A DNA stretch of 5,617 nt, taken from contig NZ_JADEXF010000290.1 of the NCBI RefSeq assembly GCF_015207245.1, positions 1-5,617 on the forward strand, in the 5' to 3' direction. This document shows positions 1 to 4,987 of this stretch, in pieces. Within the stretch, counting starts at the first letter, position 1; the number at the start of each line of letters is the position of its first letter. A program made the translations under genes and the position numbers. The notes under the pieces were generated by a model. It did no database searches. It saw only the letters and a program-made list of their open reading frames with translations, and was not told the DNA's origin. This DNA comes from Nostoc cf. edaphicum LEGE 07299. Lineage in GTDB: Bacteria > Cyanobacteriota > Cyanobacteriia > Cyanobacteriales > Nostocaceae.

Positions 1-20
1 TTGTGCTGAAGGTCAATATT

Positions 21-110
21 GATTGGAACAGGAGAAACAGGATGATACTGCAAGATAAAGTGGCGTTAGTGACTGGAGGAACAGCGGGTATTGGCAGAGC
101 AACAGCGATC
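21..110 (+). repeat. Direct repeat, SDR 5' end, left copy
   Basis: Covers the ribosome binding site and first codons of SDR copy A. By manual alignment it matches 1681-1770 at about 78 of 90 positions without gaps, including an unbroken identical run over 51-70. Similarity falls sharply upstream of about 17 and downstream of about 113. The two copies bracket the SnoaL-like and hydrolase genes in direct orientation. Confidence 0.85.
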
Positions 111-224
111 GCGCTCGGTGCTGCTGGAGCAAAAGTCGTGTTCTCCGGTAGACGCGACGCAGAAGCTGAAAAAACCGCCCAACTGATTCGTGAAACAGGC
201 GCTGAATGCTTATACGTCCATTGA
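42..224 (+). pseudogene. SDR N-terminal fragment (copy A)
   Basis: A 60-residue ORF matching only the first quarter of a classical short-chain dehydrogenase/reductase, a family of about 250 residues. It holds beta-1 and the dinucleotide-binding motif TGGTAGIG (residues 11-18), then beta-2 ending in SGRR (about 35-38), where an Arg pair usually goes with NADP(H) preference. It stops after residue 60 with TGA, so the NNAG motif, the catalytic Ser, Tyr and Lys and the C-terminal half are all absent. I chose the ATG at 42 because AGGAG at 30-34 sits 7 bases upstream; a GTG at 3 is in frame but has no such site. The 5' segment recurs at 1681-1770 in copy B. No recognisable SDR sequence follows in 225-314. 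Enzyme activity is not expected; this is a deletion remnant. Confidence 0.85.
105..112. repeat. HIP1 palindrome GCGATCGC
   Basis: Perfect octameric palindrome, the highly iterated palindrome typical of cyanobacterial genomes. It lies inside SDR fragment A, and the A/B similarity ends right after it. Confidence 0.8.
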
Positions 225-241
225 AACAAGTTCACTAATAT

Positions 242-273
242 CACAAGAATCTGAAAGCAGTCAAGCATTGGAA
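242..273 (+). repeat. Intergenic repeat upstream of SnoaL-like gene
   Basis: CACAAGAATCTGA at 242-254 is repeated exactly at 4709-4721. The longer stretch from 245 (AAGAATCTGAAAG, then a looser match including GCATT) resembles 4733-4764 at about 25 of 32 positions. It lies 60-70 bases before the start codon at 315. It could be leader or operator sequence copied with a promoter region, or a relic of a duplicated intergenic segment; its function is unknown. Confidence 0.55.
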
Positions 274-314
274 CTCAAGACACTTTAGATAGATAGAACT
301 AGGAGTATTTAATC

Positions 315-896
315 ATGGTCAAAGAGCAAACTGTAGACGGACAAGCTTCTTTACAAGCAACTACCAATTTGACACCAGCCCAGGAGTATTTGCAAGCACT
401 TTGGGAAGAGCATTTACAGTACGAGTTTGGCACTCACAGTACTGAAGATGCCGTCGCTACGATGGTTGAAGATGCTTACGTTAACCACATCCCGGTAATG
501 ACTGGGGGAGTCGGGAAACCAGCAGTGCGCGAGTTTTATTCCAAATACTTGATTCCACAGATGCCGCCCGACATGGAGTTGACCCCAATCTCGCGCACGA
601 TCGGGACAGATCAACTCGTGGATGAAATGGTGGCTAAGTTCACTCATACTGTTTGGATGGAATGGATATTACCCGGCGTTGCTCCCACCGGAAAACGGGT
701 GGAAGTGCCAGTAGTAGCGATCGTCCAGTTCCGTGACGGCAAACTAGCCCACGAACACATTTACTGGGATCAGGCAAGTGTATTGGTTCAAGTCGGCTTG
801 CTCGACCCGGGTACACTTCCTGTTGTCGGTGTTGACAGTGCGCGTAAGGCGATCGATCCCAACTTACCTTCAAACACACTAATCGATCGCACTTAG
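315..896 (+). CDS. NTF2/SnoaL-like domain protein
   Basis: A 193-residue soluble protein without a signal peptide or membrane segment. It resembles the NTF2/SnoaL-like cone-fold family (ester cyclases, dehydratases, isomerases and uncharacterised partners). The core runs from about residue 22 (PAQEYLQALWEEH) to about 165 and ends in the typical strands with FRDGKLAHEHIYWDQAS (about 139-155). Conserved polar residues there (His146, His148, Trp151, Asp152) could line the pocket. At 193 residues it is longer than a bare domain of about 130-140, with extra sequence at both ends. AGGAG at 301-305 supports the ATG at 315. The alpha/beta hydrolase follows after 29 bases, so the two are probably co-transcribed. 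Such proteins often accompany hydrolases in catabolic clusters, but the reaction cannot be read from sequence. Family membership is confident; function is not. Confidence 0.85.
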   Translation: MVKEQTVDGQASLQATTNLTPAQEYLQALWEEHLQYEFGTHSTEDAVATMVEDAYVNHIPVMTGGVGKPAVREFYSKYLIPQMPPDMELTPISRTIGTDQLVDEMVAKFTHTVWMEWILPGVAPTGKRVEVPVVAIVQFRDGKLAHEHIYWDQASVLVQVGLLDPGTLPVVGVDSARKAIDPNLPSNTLIDRT

Positions 897-903
897 CGAT
901 CGC
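896..903. repeat. HIP1 palindrome GCGATCGC
   Basis: Perfect octamer overlapping the last base of the SnoaL-like stop codon and filling part of the short gap before the hydrolase. It supports a cyanobacterial origin for this gene pair. Confidence 0.8.
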
Positions 904-925
904 GACTAAATGTAGGAGTCATCCA

Positions 926-1654
926 ATGTCAACTTTTGTCTTAGTTCACGGCTCATGGCATGACGGTTCTGCTTGGGAACCTGTCATCAAACATTTAGAA
1001 GCTAAAGGGCATCAAGCGTTTGCTCCCACGATCGCAGGTCATGGCAAAGGCGCGAATAAGAATGTTAACCATGCTCAATGTACACAATCGATCGTCGATT
1101 ACATTGTTGACAAAGACTTAACCGATATCGTCCTACTCGGACATAGTTTCGGTGGCACGATTATTGCGAAAGTTGCCGAAGCAATTCATGAGCGCATTCG
1201 ACGGCTCATCTTCTTAGATGCTTTTGTCCTCAATGATGGTGAAAGCCTCAGAGATATACTCCCACCGGACTATCAAACGTTAAACGACCAACTAGCGAGA
1301 ACATCGGACGACAATACGCTGATGCTACCTTTTGAGATTTGGCGAGAAACGTTTCTCAACGACACTGACCTCGACCTGGCTAAATCTAGTTACGCACAAT
1401 TATCGCCCGAACCGTATCAACCGTTAATTGACAAGTTGGACTTGAAGCAGTTTTACTCGTTGCCCATTCCTAAAAGTTACCTCTACTGTACAGAAGATAA
1501 TGTCCTCCCTCAAGGCGAACAGTGGGGTTGGCATCCGAGAATGTCTAACCGCTTGGGGATATTTCGGCTTGTACAAATGCCCGGTAGTCACGAGGTGATA
1601 TTTTCTAATCCGATCGGTTTAGCAGAAAAAATTATCGTGGCAGGACGCGATTAG
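926..1654 (+). CDS. Alpha/beta hydrolase, methylesterase / hydroxynitrile-lyase-like
   Basis: A 242-residue alpha/beta-hydrolase fold protein of normal length for the small cytoplasmic esterase group related to plant methylesterases and hydroxynitrile lyases. Beta-3 FVLVHGSWHDG (residues 4-14) supplies the oxyanion hole. The nucleophile elbow GHSFGG (72-77) places the catalytic Ser at 74. CTEDNVLP (188-195) holds the likely acid Asp191, and GSHEVIFSNP (220-229) holds the likely catalytic His222. The triad therefore looks complete and the gene intact. AGGAG at 914-918, 7 bases before the ATG, fixes the start. It lies 29 bases after the SnoaL-like gene and probably shares its transcript. Base composition is low GC like its upstream neighbour, unlike the second hydrolase. 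The substrate is probably a small ester or lactone, but this cannot be deduced. Confidence 0.88.
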   Translation: MSTFVLVHGSWHDGSAWEPVIKHLEAKGHQAFAPTIAGHGKGANKNVNHAQCTQSIVDYIVDKDLTDIVLLGHSFGGTIIAKVAEAIHERIRRLIFLDAFVLNDGESLRDILPPDYQTLNDQLARTSDDNTLMLPFEIWRETFLNDTDLDLAKSSYAQLSPEPYQPLIDKLDLKQFYSLPIPKSYLYCTEDNVLPQGEQWGWHPRMSNRLGIFRLVQMPGSHEVIFSNPIGLAEKIIVAGRD

Positions 1655-1680
1655 CCGCAGGATTTGCAACTGTGTTTATT

Positions 1681-1770
1681 GATTGAAACAGGAGAAACAG
1701 AATGATACTTCAAGATAAAGTGGCGTTAGTCACTGGCGGCACAACGGGTATTGGTCGAGCAACGGCGTTA
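1681..1770 (+). repeat. Direct repeat, SDR 5' end, right copy
   Basis: Counterpart of 21-110, about 78 of 90 identical, carrying the ribosome binding site AGGAG (1690-1694) and the first 23 codons of SDR copy B. Many differences are third-position changes, so the copies are not fresh duplicates. Confidence 0.85.
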
Positions 1771-1926
1771 GCGAAGCTTAACGAAGTTATCGCTTATGCC
1801 CAACAACAAGCAAAGGTGGTGCTGGGTCGTCGAATTGATGAAGGTGAAGAAACTATAAAAAATGCAAAAACCGAACACCGCTTTCCAGCGACCCACAACA
1901 GGAGCATTCCATATGACCCAGCGTGA
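1702..1926 (+). pseudogene. Chimeric SDR relic (copy B)
   Basis: A 74-codon ORF assembled from unrelated pieces. Residues 1-22 copy the N-terminus of SDR A, including the glycine motif TGGTTGIG (11-18). About seven residues (23-29) have no clear source. Residues 30-51 (IAYAQQQAKVVLGRR and following) match residues 25-47 of the intact SDR at 2457-3290, with one codon missing. From about residue 52 the frame reads through the leader of the RidA-like gene and stops at 1924-1926, overlapping that gene's start by 14 bases. Helix alpha-1 is disrupted and everything after beta-2 is missing, so no oxidoreductase activity is expected. The ribosome binding site at 1690-1694 is intact, so a short peptide could still be made, and its translation might feed ribosomes to the overlapping RidA-like start. 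Confidence 0.8.
1789..1853 (+). repeat. Direct repeat shared with intact SDR, left copy
   Basis: 65 bases matching 2529-2596 with two substitutions (T/C at 1800, one C/G in a GTG run) and one 3-base gap. The match stops abruptly on both sides. With its partner it brackets the RidA-like block. Confidence 0.85.
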
Positions 1927-2305
1927 CGCCGTTTTCCCCGCCGGTCGGCATGACCTCTACACGTCACAGACCTATTCCGCAGCGATCAGATCAGGTGACC
2001 TCCTGTTCGTGTCTGGTCAGGTCGGCAGTCGCAGCGATGGCTCGCCCGAGCCGGATTTTGAGGCTCAGGTCCGCCTGGCATTCTCCAATCTCGAGGCGAC
2101 CCTGCAAGCGGGTGGATGCAGGCTTGACGATATCGTCGACGTGACGACCTTTCATACCGATCCCGAGAATCAGTTCGGCACGGTCATGACCGTTAAAAGC
2201 GAAGTTTTCCCGGAAGCGCCTTATCCGAATTGGACGGCGATCGGCGTCAACTGGCTCGGGGGGTTCGACTTCGAGATCAAGGTCATAGCCCGTATTCCAG
2301 GCTGA
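1913..2305 (+). CDS. RidA/YjgF-family protein lacking the canonical arginine
   Basis: A 130-residue single-domain protein of normal length for the RidA (YjgF/YER057c/UK114) family, which forms small trimers. Typical segments are LLFVSGQVG (residues 30-38), FEAQVRLAFSNLEATLQAGG (about 49-68), DIVDVTTFHTD (73-83) and the C-terminal strand FEIKVIARIPG. In true RidA enamine/imine deaminases an Arg lies in the PARS-type motif. Here the matching stretch reads YPNWTAIGV, with Trp107 at the Arg position, so deaminase activity is unlikely and a Rid4-Rid7-type subfamily fits better. Glu121 aligns with E. coli RidA Glu120. AGGAG at 1900-1904 is 8 bases before the ATG at 1913; upstream in-frame ATGs belong to the chimeric SDR region. 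GC is about 63% in a sample row, well above the flanking native genes, suggesting transfer from a GC-rich bacterium. Confidence 0.88.
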   Translation: MTQRDAVFPAGRHDLYTSQTYSAAIRSGDLLFVSGQVGSRSDGSPEPDFEAQVRLAFSNLEATLQAGGCRLDDIVDVTTFHTDPENQFGTVMTVKSEVFPEAPYPNWTAIGVNWLGGFDFEIKVIARIPG

Positions 2306-2456
2306 ATTCATCAGGCGGAGCGGGCGGCGAGATAACCCGACACTGCACTCGACCGACCCAGCATTTGTCATCAGGGCGAAGCAATTCGCGGGCTTATTGG
2401 TAAGTAAATTGCCGATTTGACGATCACATTAGTAATCACATACCCAGTAAAACACT
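2306..2456. other. Intergenic stretch holding the GC-rich to native junction
   Basis: No gene recognised. The first 60-90 bases remain GC-rich like the RidA-like gene; from about 2395 the sequence turns AT-rich. A small perfect hairpin GCGAA-GCAA-TTCGC lies at 2376-2389, with no T-run after it, so it is not a convincing terminator. A TTGACG hexamer at 2417-2422 resembles a -35 box but no good -10 follows at the right distance. No strong Shine-Dalgarno precedes the SDR start at 2457. Confidence 0.5.
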
Positions 2457-3290
2457 ATGTCACAAAAACTCTCAGGAAAAGTTGCGCTTGTCACCGGAGG
2501 CACATCGGGAATCGGTAGAGCTACCGCGATCGCTTATGCTCAACAACAAGCAAAGGTGGTGGTGGTGGGTCGTCGAATTGATGAAGGTGAAGAAACGGTT
2601 CGATTGATTCAGGATGCTGGCGGAGAGGCTATTTTTGTGCAAGCAGATGTCACGAAAGAAGCCGATGTTAAAGCAATGGTTGATAAAACGGTTGACGTTT
2701 TTGGTCGGTTGGATATTGCCTTTAATAATGCAGGAATGGGCGGCGAAAATCCCTCATTGATTGAGCAAACAGAAGCTGAATATGACCGCACTATGAATGT
2801 CAATGTCAAAGGTGTTTGGTTGTCGATGAAATATGAAATTGCTCAGATGTTGAAACAGGGAAGTGGTTCGATCGTCAATATGGCATCTGCGGTTGGAGTC
2901 GTTGCACTTCCTAACATACTCCTCTACACCGCGAGTAAATATGCGGTAGTAGGCTTAACAAAAGCTGCTGCGCTCCAATATGCCAAAGCGGGTATTCGCA
3001 TCAATGCCGTTGCACCAGGGTCAATCCAAACAGATATGTTTGAAGCTGCTGCGCTCCAATATGCCAAAGCGGGTATTCGCATCAATGTCGTTGCACCAGG
3101 GGCAATCCAAACAGATATGTTTGAAGCAGTTACAGATGAAGCCAAAGCTTACTTGACAGGACTTCACCCGATCGGACGAGTTGGCACACCGCTTGAAGTT
3201 GCAAATGCAGTCCTGTTTTTATCATCTGAGATGGCATCGTTCGTAACAGGTGAAACGTTGATGGTAGATGGTGGGTTTGTAGCGCAGTAG
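2457..3290 (+). CDS. SDR family oxidoreductase with internal 27-residue duplication
   Basis: A 277-residue classical SDR and the only full-length one in the window. It shows TGGTSGIG (residues 13-20), beta-2 with GRR (38-40, suggesting NADP(H)), NNAG (90-93), the likely catalytic Asn116, Ser144, Tyr157 and Lys161 (YTASK), the PG motif, and the C-terminal DGGF (271-274). Members are usually about 250 residues; the excess is exactly one extra copy of residues 170-196, repeated as 197-223. That unit covers the helix after the active-site Lys, the beta-6 strand (AGIRIN) and the PG loop with TDMFE that contacts the nicotinamide. The doubled unit might be looped out, might reshape the substrate loop, or might destroy folding. 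The frame is fully open. The ATG at 2457 lacks a strong ribosome binding site. A redox step on an alcohol or ketone is likely; the substrate is unknown. Confidence 0.88.
   Translation: MSQKLSGKVALVTGGTSGIGRATAIAYAQQQAKVVVVGRRIDEGEETVRLIQDAGGEAIFVQADVTKEADVKAMVDKTVDVFGRLDIAFNNAGMGGENPSLIEQTEAEYDRTMNVNVKGVWLSMKYEIAQMLKQGSGSIVNMASAVGVVALPNILLYTASKYAVVGLTKAAALQYAKAGIRINAVAPGSIQTDMFEAAALQYAKAGIRINVVAPGAIQTDMFEAVTDEAKAYLTGLHPIGRVGTPLEVANAVLFLSSEMASFVTGETLMVDGGFVAQ
2526..2533. repeat. HIP1 palindrome GCGATCGC
   Basis: Perfect octamer in the intact SDR, overlapping the left edge of the segment shared with the chimeric relic at 1789. Confidence 0.8.
2529..2596 (+). repeat. Direct repeat shared with chimeric SDR, right copy
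   Basis: Counterpart of 1789-1853, within codons 25-47 of the intact SDR. This copy has four GTG codons in a row followed by GGT, where the left copy has GTG GTG CTG GGT, accounting for the 3-base length difference. Confidence 0.85.
2964..3125 (+). repeat. 81-base in-frame tandem duplication
   Basis: Two adjacent 81-base units, 2964-3044 and 3045-3125, differ at only two positions: GCC/GTC (Ala to Val) and TCA/GCA (Ser to Ala). The period is a multiple of three and in phase with the codons, so the SDR frame survives. Removing one unit gives 250 residues, the usual family length. Confidence 0.95.
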
Positions 3291-3435
3291 TCGAAAGGCA
3301 GTGCGAAACGTTGCGACCAAGTAGCGATCGACCTGCATCATCCGCTCGATCACTCTCCGTGCCGTTGGTTTCTCAGGGGCGTACCGATAGTACGCAGTGT
3401 TTGATTGAGCAGTAATACATCTAAATGAGTCCATC
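3291..3435. other. Intergenic stretch, no gene recognised
   Basis: No plus-strand ORF of note. The minus strand stays open across it (a segment with YAPEKPTARRVIERMM), but that frame also runs antisense through both flanking SDR sequences and I do not recognise the peptide. It may be a relic of a lost gene. Contains one HIP1 core GCGATCG and the hairpin at 3379-3395. Confidence 0.4.
3379..3395. other. Short perfect inverted repeat
   Basis: GCGTAC-CGATA-GTACGC: six-base arms with a five-base loop. It is not followed by a T-run, so not a standard terminator. It could be a protein-binding dyad upstream of the SDR pseudogene, or chance. Confidence 0.35.
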
Positions 3436-3764
3436 ATGACAACAACACTTGCAGGCAAAGTTGCACTGGTAACGGGTGGTTCTCGCGGTTTAGGAGCGGC
3501 GATCGTAGGGTATGCGAAAGGTGTCCAGCGCGATCTTGGTCCGCGCAACATCACTGTGTGCAGCCAGGTATCATGCCGACGGACATGGCAACAGCCGCAG
3601 CCGACAAATTGCCGGAAGCAGCGGAAGCGATCATGGATCTTCACGCCATCCGCCGGATCGCAACCTTGGAGGAGGTAGCGGCGACCGTTTGCTTCCTCGA
3701 AAGTTCAGACGCTGGCTACATCAGCGGCAATGTAGTGGATGTGTCCGGCGGATTCCAAATCTGA
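3436..3764 (+). pseudogene. SDR pseudogene with central deletion and frameshift (copy D)
   Basis: The start encodes a normal SDR N-terminus with TGGSRGLG (residues 13-20). After Ile23 the reading jumps directly to VGYAKGVQRDLGPRNITV, which in the family lies just after the active-site YxxxK. About 140 residues are therefore missing, including NNAG and the catalytic Ser, Tyr and Lys. A second lesion lies near 3556-3560: the strand that should read ITVN-V-VQPG loses bases (7 would fit), and the C-terminal part continues in another frame from 3558 (VQPGIMPTDM...) to the stop at 3762-3764, ending in SGNVVDVSGGFQI. The second half is GC-rich (about 60% in a sample row) and resembles SDRs of the proteobacterial RDLGPR...VQPG type. 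It cannot encode a working dehydrogenase. Confidence 0.88.
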
Positions 3765-3824
3765 GCGTCGAAGTTTAGTCCGAAGCAGATCAAAACTTTT
3801 ACACGCGCAATCAAAGGAAAAAAG

Positions 3825-4721
3825 ATGAAAATACGCTATGGGTTTCGACAGGTTGGTGATGTCGAAGTGTTCTACCGCGAAGCGGGGGCAAGCGACGCGC
3901 CGGTAATACTGCTGTTACATGGCTTTCCGACCGCTAGCCATATGTTCCGCGACCTGATCCCTCTGCTCGCCGATCGCTTTCGGCTCGTTGCACCAGATCT
4001 CCCTGGTTTTGGACAGACCAAGGCACCGCCACGCGGGGCATTCGACTACAGGTTCGACCGCCTTGCCGCCGTAATCGAGGGCTTCGTCGATGCTTTGTCG
4101 CTCGATCAATACGTACTCTACATCTTCGACTACGGTGCGCCAGTAGGTCTGCGTCTGGCGATGCGCCATCCTGAACGGATATCTGCGATTGTCTCGCAGA
4201 ACGGCAACGCCTACCTTGAAGGTTTTAGTGACGAATGGGGGCCGTGGGAAACCTATTGGCGTGAACCGAGCGCAACGAACCGGGAAGCTTGCCGACTCTC
4301 GCTCGCGCCAGACACAATCCGGAACTGGCAGTATGGTACCGGAGCCGATCCAAACCTTTTGTCGCCCGACGGCTACGAACTCGACATCGCCTACATGGGG
4401 CGGCCAGACGCGGAGGAGATCCAGCTCGATCTGATCCTCGACTACCGCAGTAACGTCGCGCTCTATCCAGCCTTCCAGTCCTACTTTCGCAAGCACCGTC
4501 CGCCGCTTCTCGCCGTCTGGGGTCGTCATGATCCGGCGTTTCTGCCCGCTGGTGCTGCCGCCTATCAGCGAGATCTCCCGGATGCAAAGATTCACCTGCT
4601 CGACGCCGGACATTTCGCGCTGGAGACTCATGCAGAAGAGGTAGCAACGTTGATCCGCGCGTTCCTCGACAGAACGCTCGGTTCCACGCTGCGTCTTGAA
4701 GGTGATTGCACAAGAATCTGA
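3825..4721 (+). CDS. Alpha/beta hydrolase with Asp nucleophile (dehalogenase/epoxide-hydrolase-like)
   Basis: A 298-residue cytoplasmic alpha/beta hydrolase. The oxyanion-hole motif HGFP is at residues 32-35, and DLPGFGQT (58-65) is typical of the haloalkane dehalogenase / epoxide hydrolase branch. The nucleophile elbow reads YIFDYGAPVG (99-108), placing Asp102 where esterases carry Ser. GRHDPAF (233-239) gives likely acid Asp236, and DAGHFALE (260-267) gives His263. An Asp nucleophile fits cleavage of C-halogen or epoxide bonds through an ester intermediate; the substrate is unproven. AAAGGA at 3813-3818 supports the ATG at 3825. GC reaches about 70% in a sample row, so the gene is probably acquired. 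The last dozen residues (after FLDRTL) look non-family, and the stop codon lies inside an intergenic repeat shared with 242-254, suggesting the native C-terminus was replaced at a junction. Confidence 0.87.
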   Translation: MKIRYGFRQVGDVEVFYREAGASDAPVILLLHGFPTASHMFRDLIPLLADRFRLVAPDLPGFGQTKAPPRGAFDYRFDRLAAVIEGFVDALSLDQYVLYIFDYGAPVGLRLAMRHPERISAIVSQNGNAYLEGFSDEWGPWETYWREPSATNREACRLSLAPDTIRNWQYGTGADPNLLSPDGYELDIAYMGRPDAEEIQLDLILDYRSNVALYPAFQSYFRKHRPPLLAVWGRHDPAFLPAGAAAYQRDLPDAKIHLLDAGHFALETHAEEVATLIRAFLDRTLGSTLRLEGDCTRI

Positions 4722-4764
4722 CAAAACACCCTAAGAATCTGAAAGAAACCGAGCATTAGGAGTC
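4709..4764 (+). repeat. Intergenic repeat with doubled AAGAATCTGA
   Basis: AAGAATCTGA occurs at 4712-4721 and 4733-4742, 21 bases apart, and once at 245-254. The first copy extends to CACAAGAATCTGA, exactly as at 242-254, and contains the hydrolase stop codon. The second extends through GCATT and a TAGGAGTCAT string resembling the ribosome-binding region at 913-922. It looks like a copied 5' leader whose gene is no longer here, or a paired regulatory site; I cannot decide. Confidence 0.55.
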
Positions 4765-4831
4765 ATTACACCCAACCTATGAAAATAGCAGGTAGGAAGC
4801 AAAAACACATTCTTCGCAATAAGGGACATCC

Positions 4832-4972
4832 ATGAAACTCTATCATATGCCCGGTGCCTGTTCGGTGGCTGATCTCATCGTTCTTGAATGGATTGGTATG
4901 CCGCACGAAATCGTCAGGATGAGTCTTGAAAGCATCAAGTCACCAGACTATAGCTGTAGCCAATTAGGTTAG
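4832..4972 (+). pseudogene. Glutathione S-transferase N-terminal fragment
   Basis: A 46-codon ORF opening MKLYHMPGACSVADLIVLEW, the start of the thioredoxin-fold N-terminal domain of bacterial (beta-like) glutathione S-transferases. These usually begin with KLYY.PGACS and have a Cys near position 10, here Cys10. It continues through WIGMPHEIV and KSPDYS to QLG and then hits TAG, just where the family would continue with the cis-Pro segment (KVPAL type). Full-length enzymes have about 200 residues, so the rest of the glutathione site and the whole helical domain are missing. A GGGA-type ribosome binding site (about 4822-4826) precedes the ATG. No continuation is visible in 4973-5046. A relic of a detoxification gene; function not expected. 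Confidence 0.8.
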
Positions 4973-4981
4973 GACACAGAC

Positions 4982-4987
4982 TATAAG
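4982..4987 (+). promoter_or_regulatory. Possible -10 element before the dioxygenase
   Basis: TATAAG matches five of six consensus -10 bases and lies 59 bases before the dioxygenase start, but no -35 box sits 16-18 bases upstream. This is a weak candidate only. Confidence 0.25.

Noticed and set aside
268..295. TTGGAA and TAGATA as a promoter for the SnoaL-like gene
   Set aside because: Both boxes are weak matches (about four and three of six), so nothing above chance for AT-rich spacer.
2376..2389. GCGAA-GCAA-TTCGC hairpin as a terminator for the RidA-like gene
   Set aside because: The stem is only five base pairs and no T-run follows.
2432..2443. GTA-N6-TAC resembling an NtcA site upstream of the intact SDR
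   Set aside because: The NtcA consensus needs eight spacer bases; here there are six, and no good -10 box lies at the expected distance.
3222..3644. A 140-codon minus-strand ORF spanning the spacer between two SDRs
   Set aside because: Most of it is antisense to recognisable SDR sequence on both sides; only the middle part is free and I do not recognise it as a protein family.
3915..4724. Long minus-strand ORFs opposite the second hydrolase
   Set aside because: Antisense frames in GC-rich coding DNA stay open by composition; the plus strand carries full alpha/beta-hydrolase motifs and a ribosome binding site.
4779..4835. An 18-codon ORF whose TGA overlaps the GST ATG (ATGA)
   Set aside because: The nearest AGGAG lies too far upstream (about 16 bases) and the peptide has no recognisable features; the overlap is probably chance.
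4944..4985. CAGACTATA repeated at 4944-4952 and 4977-4985
   Set aside because: A nine-base repeat alone is too short to claim; it could be a footprint of the GST deletion but nothing else supports it.
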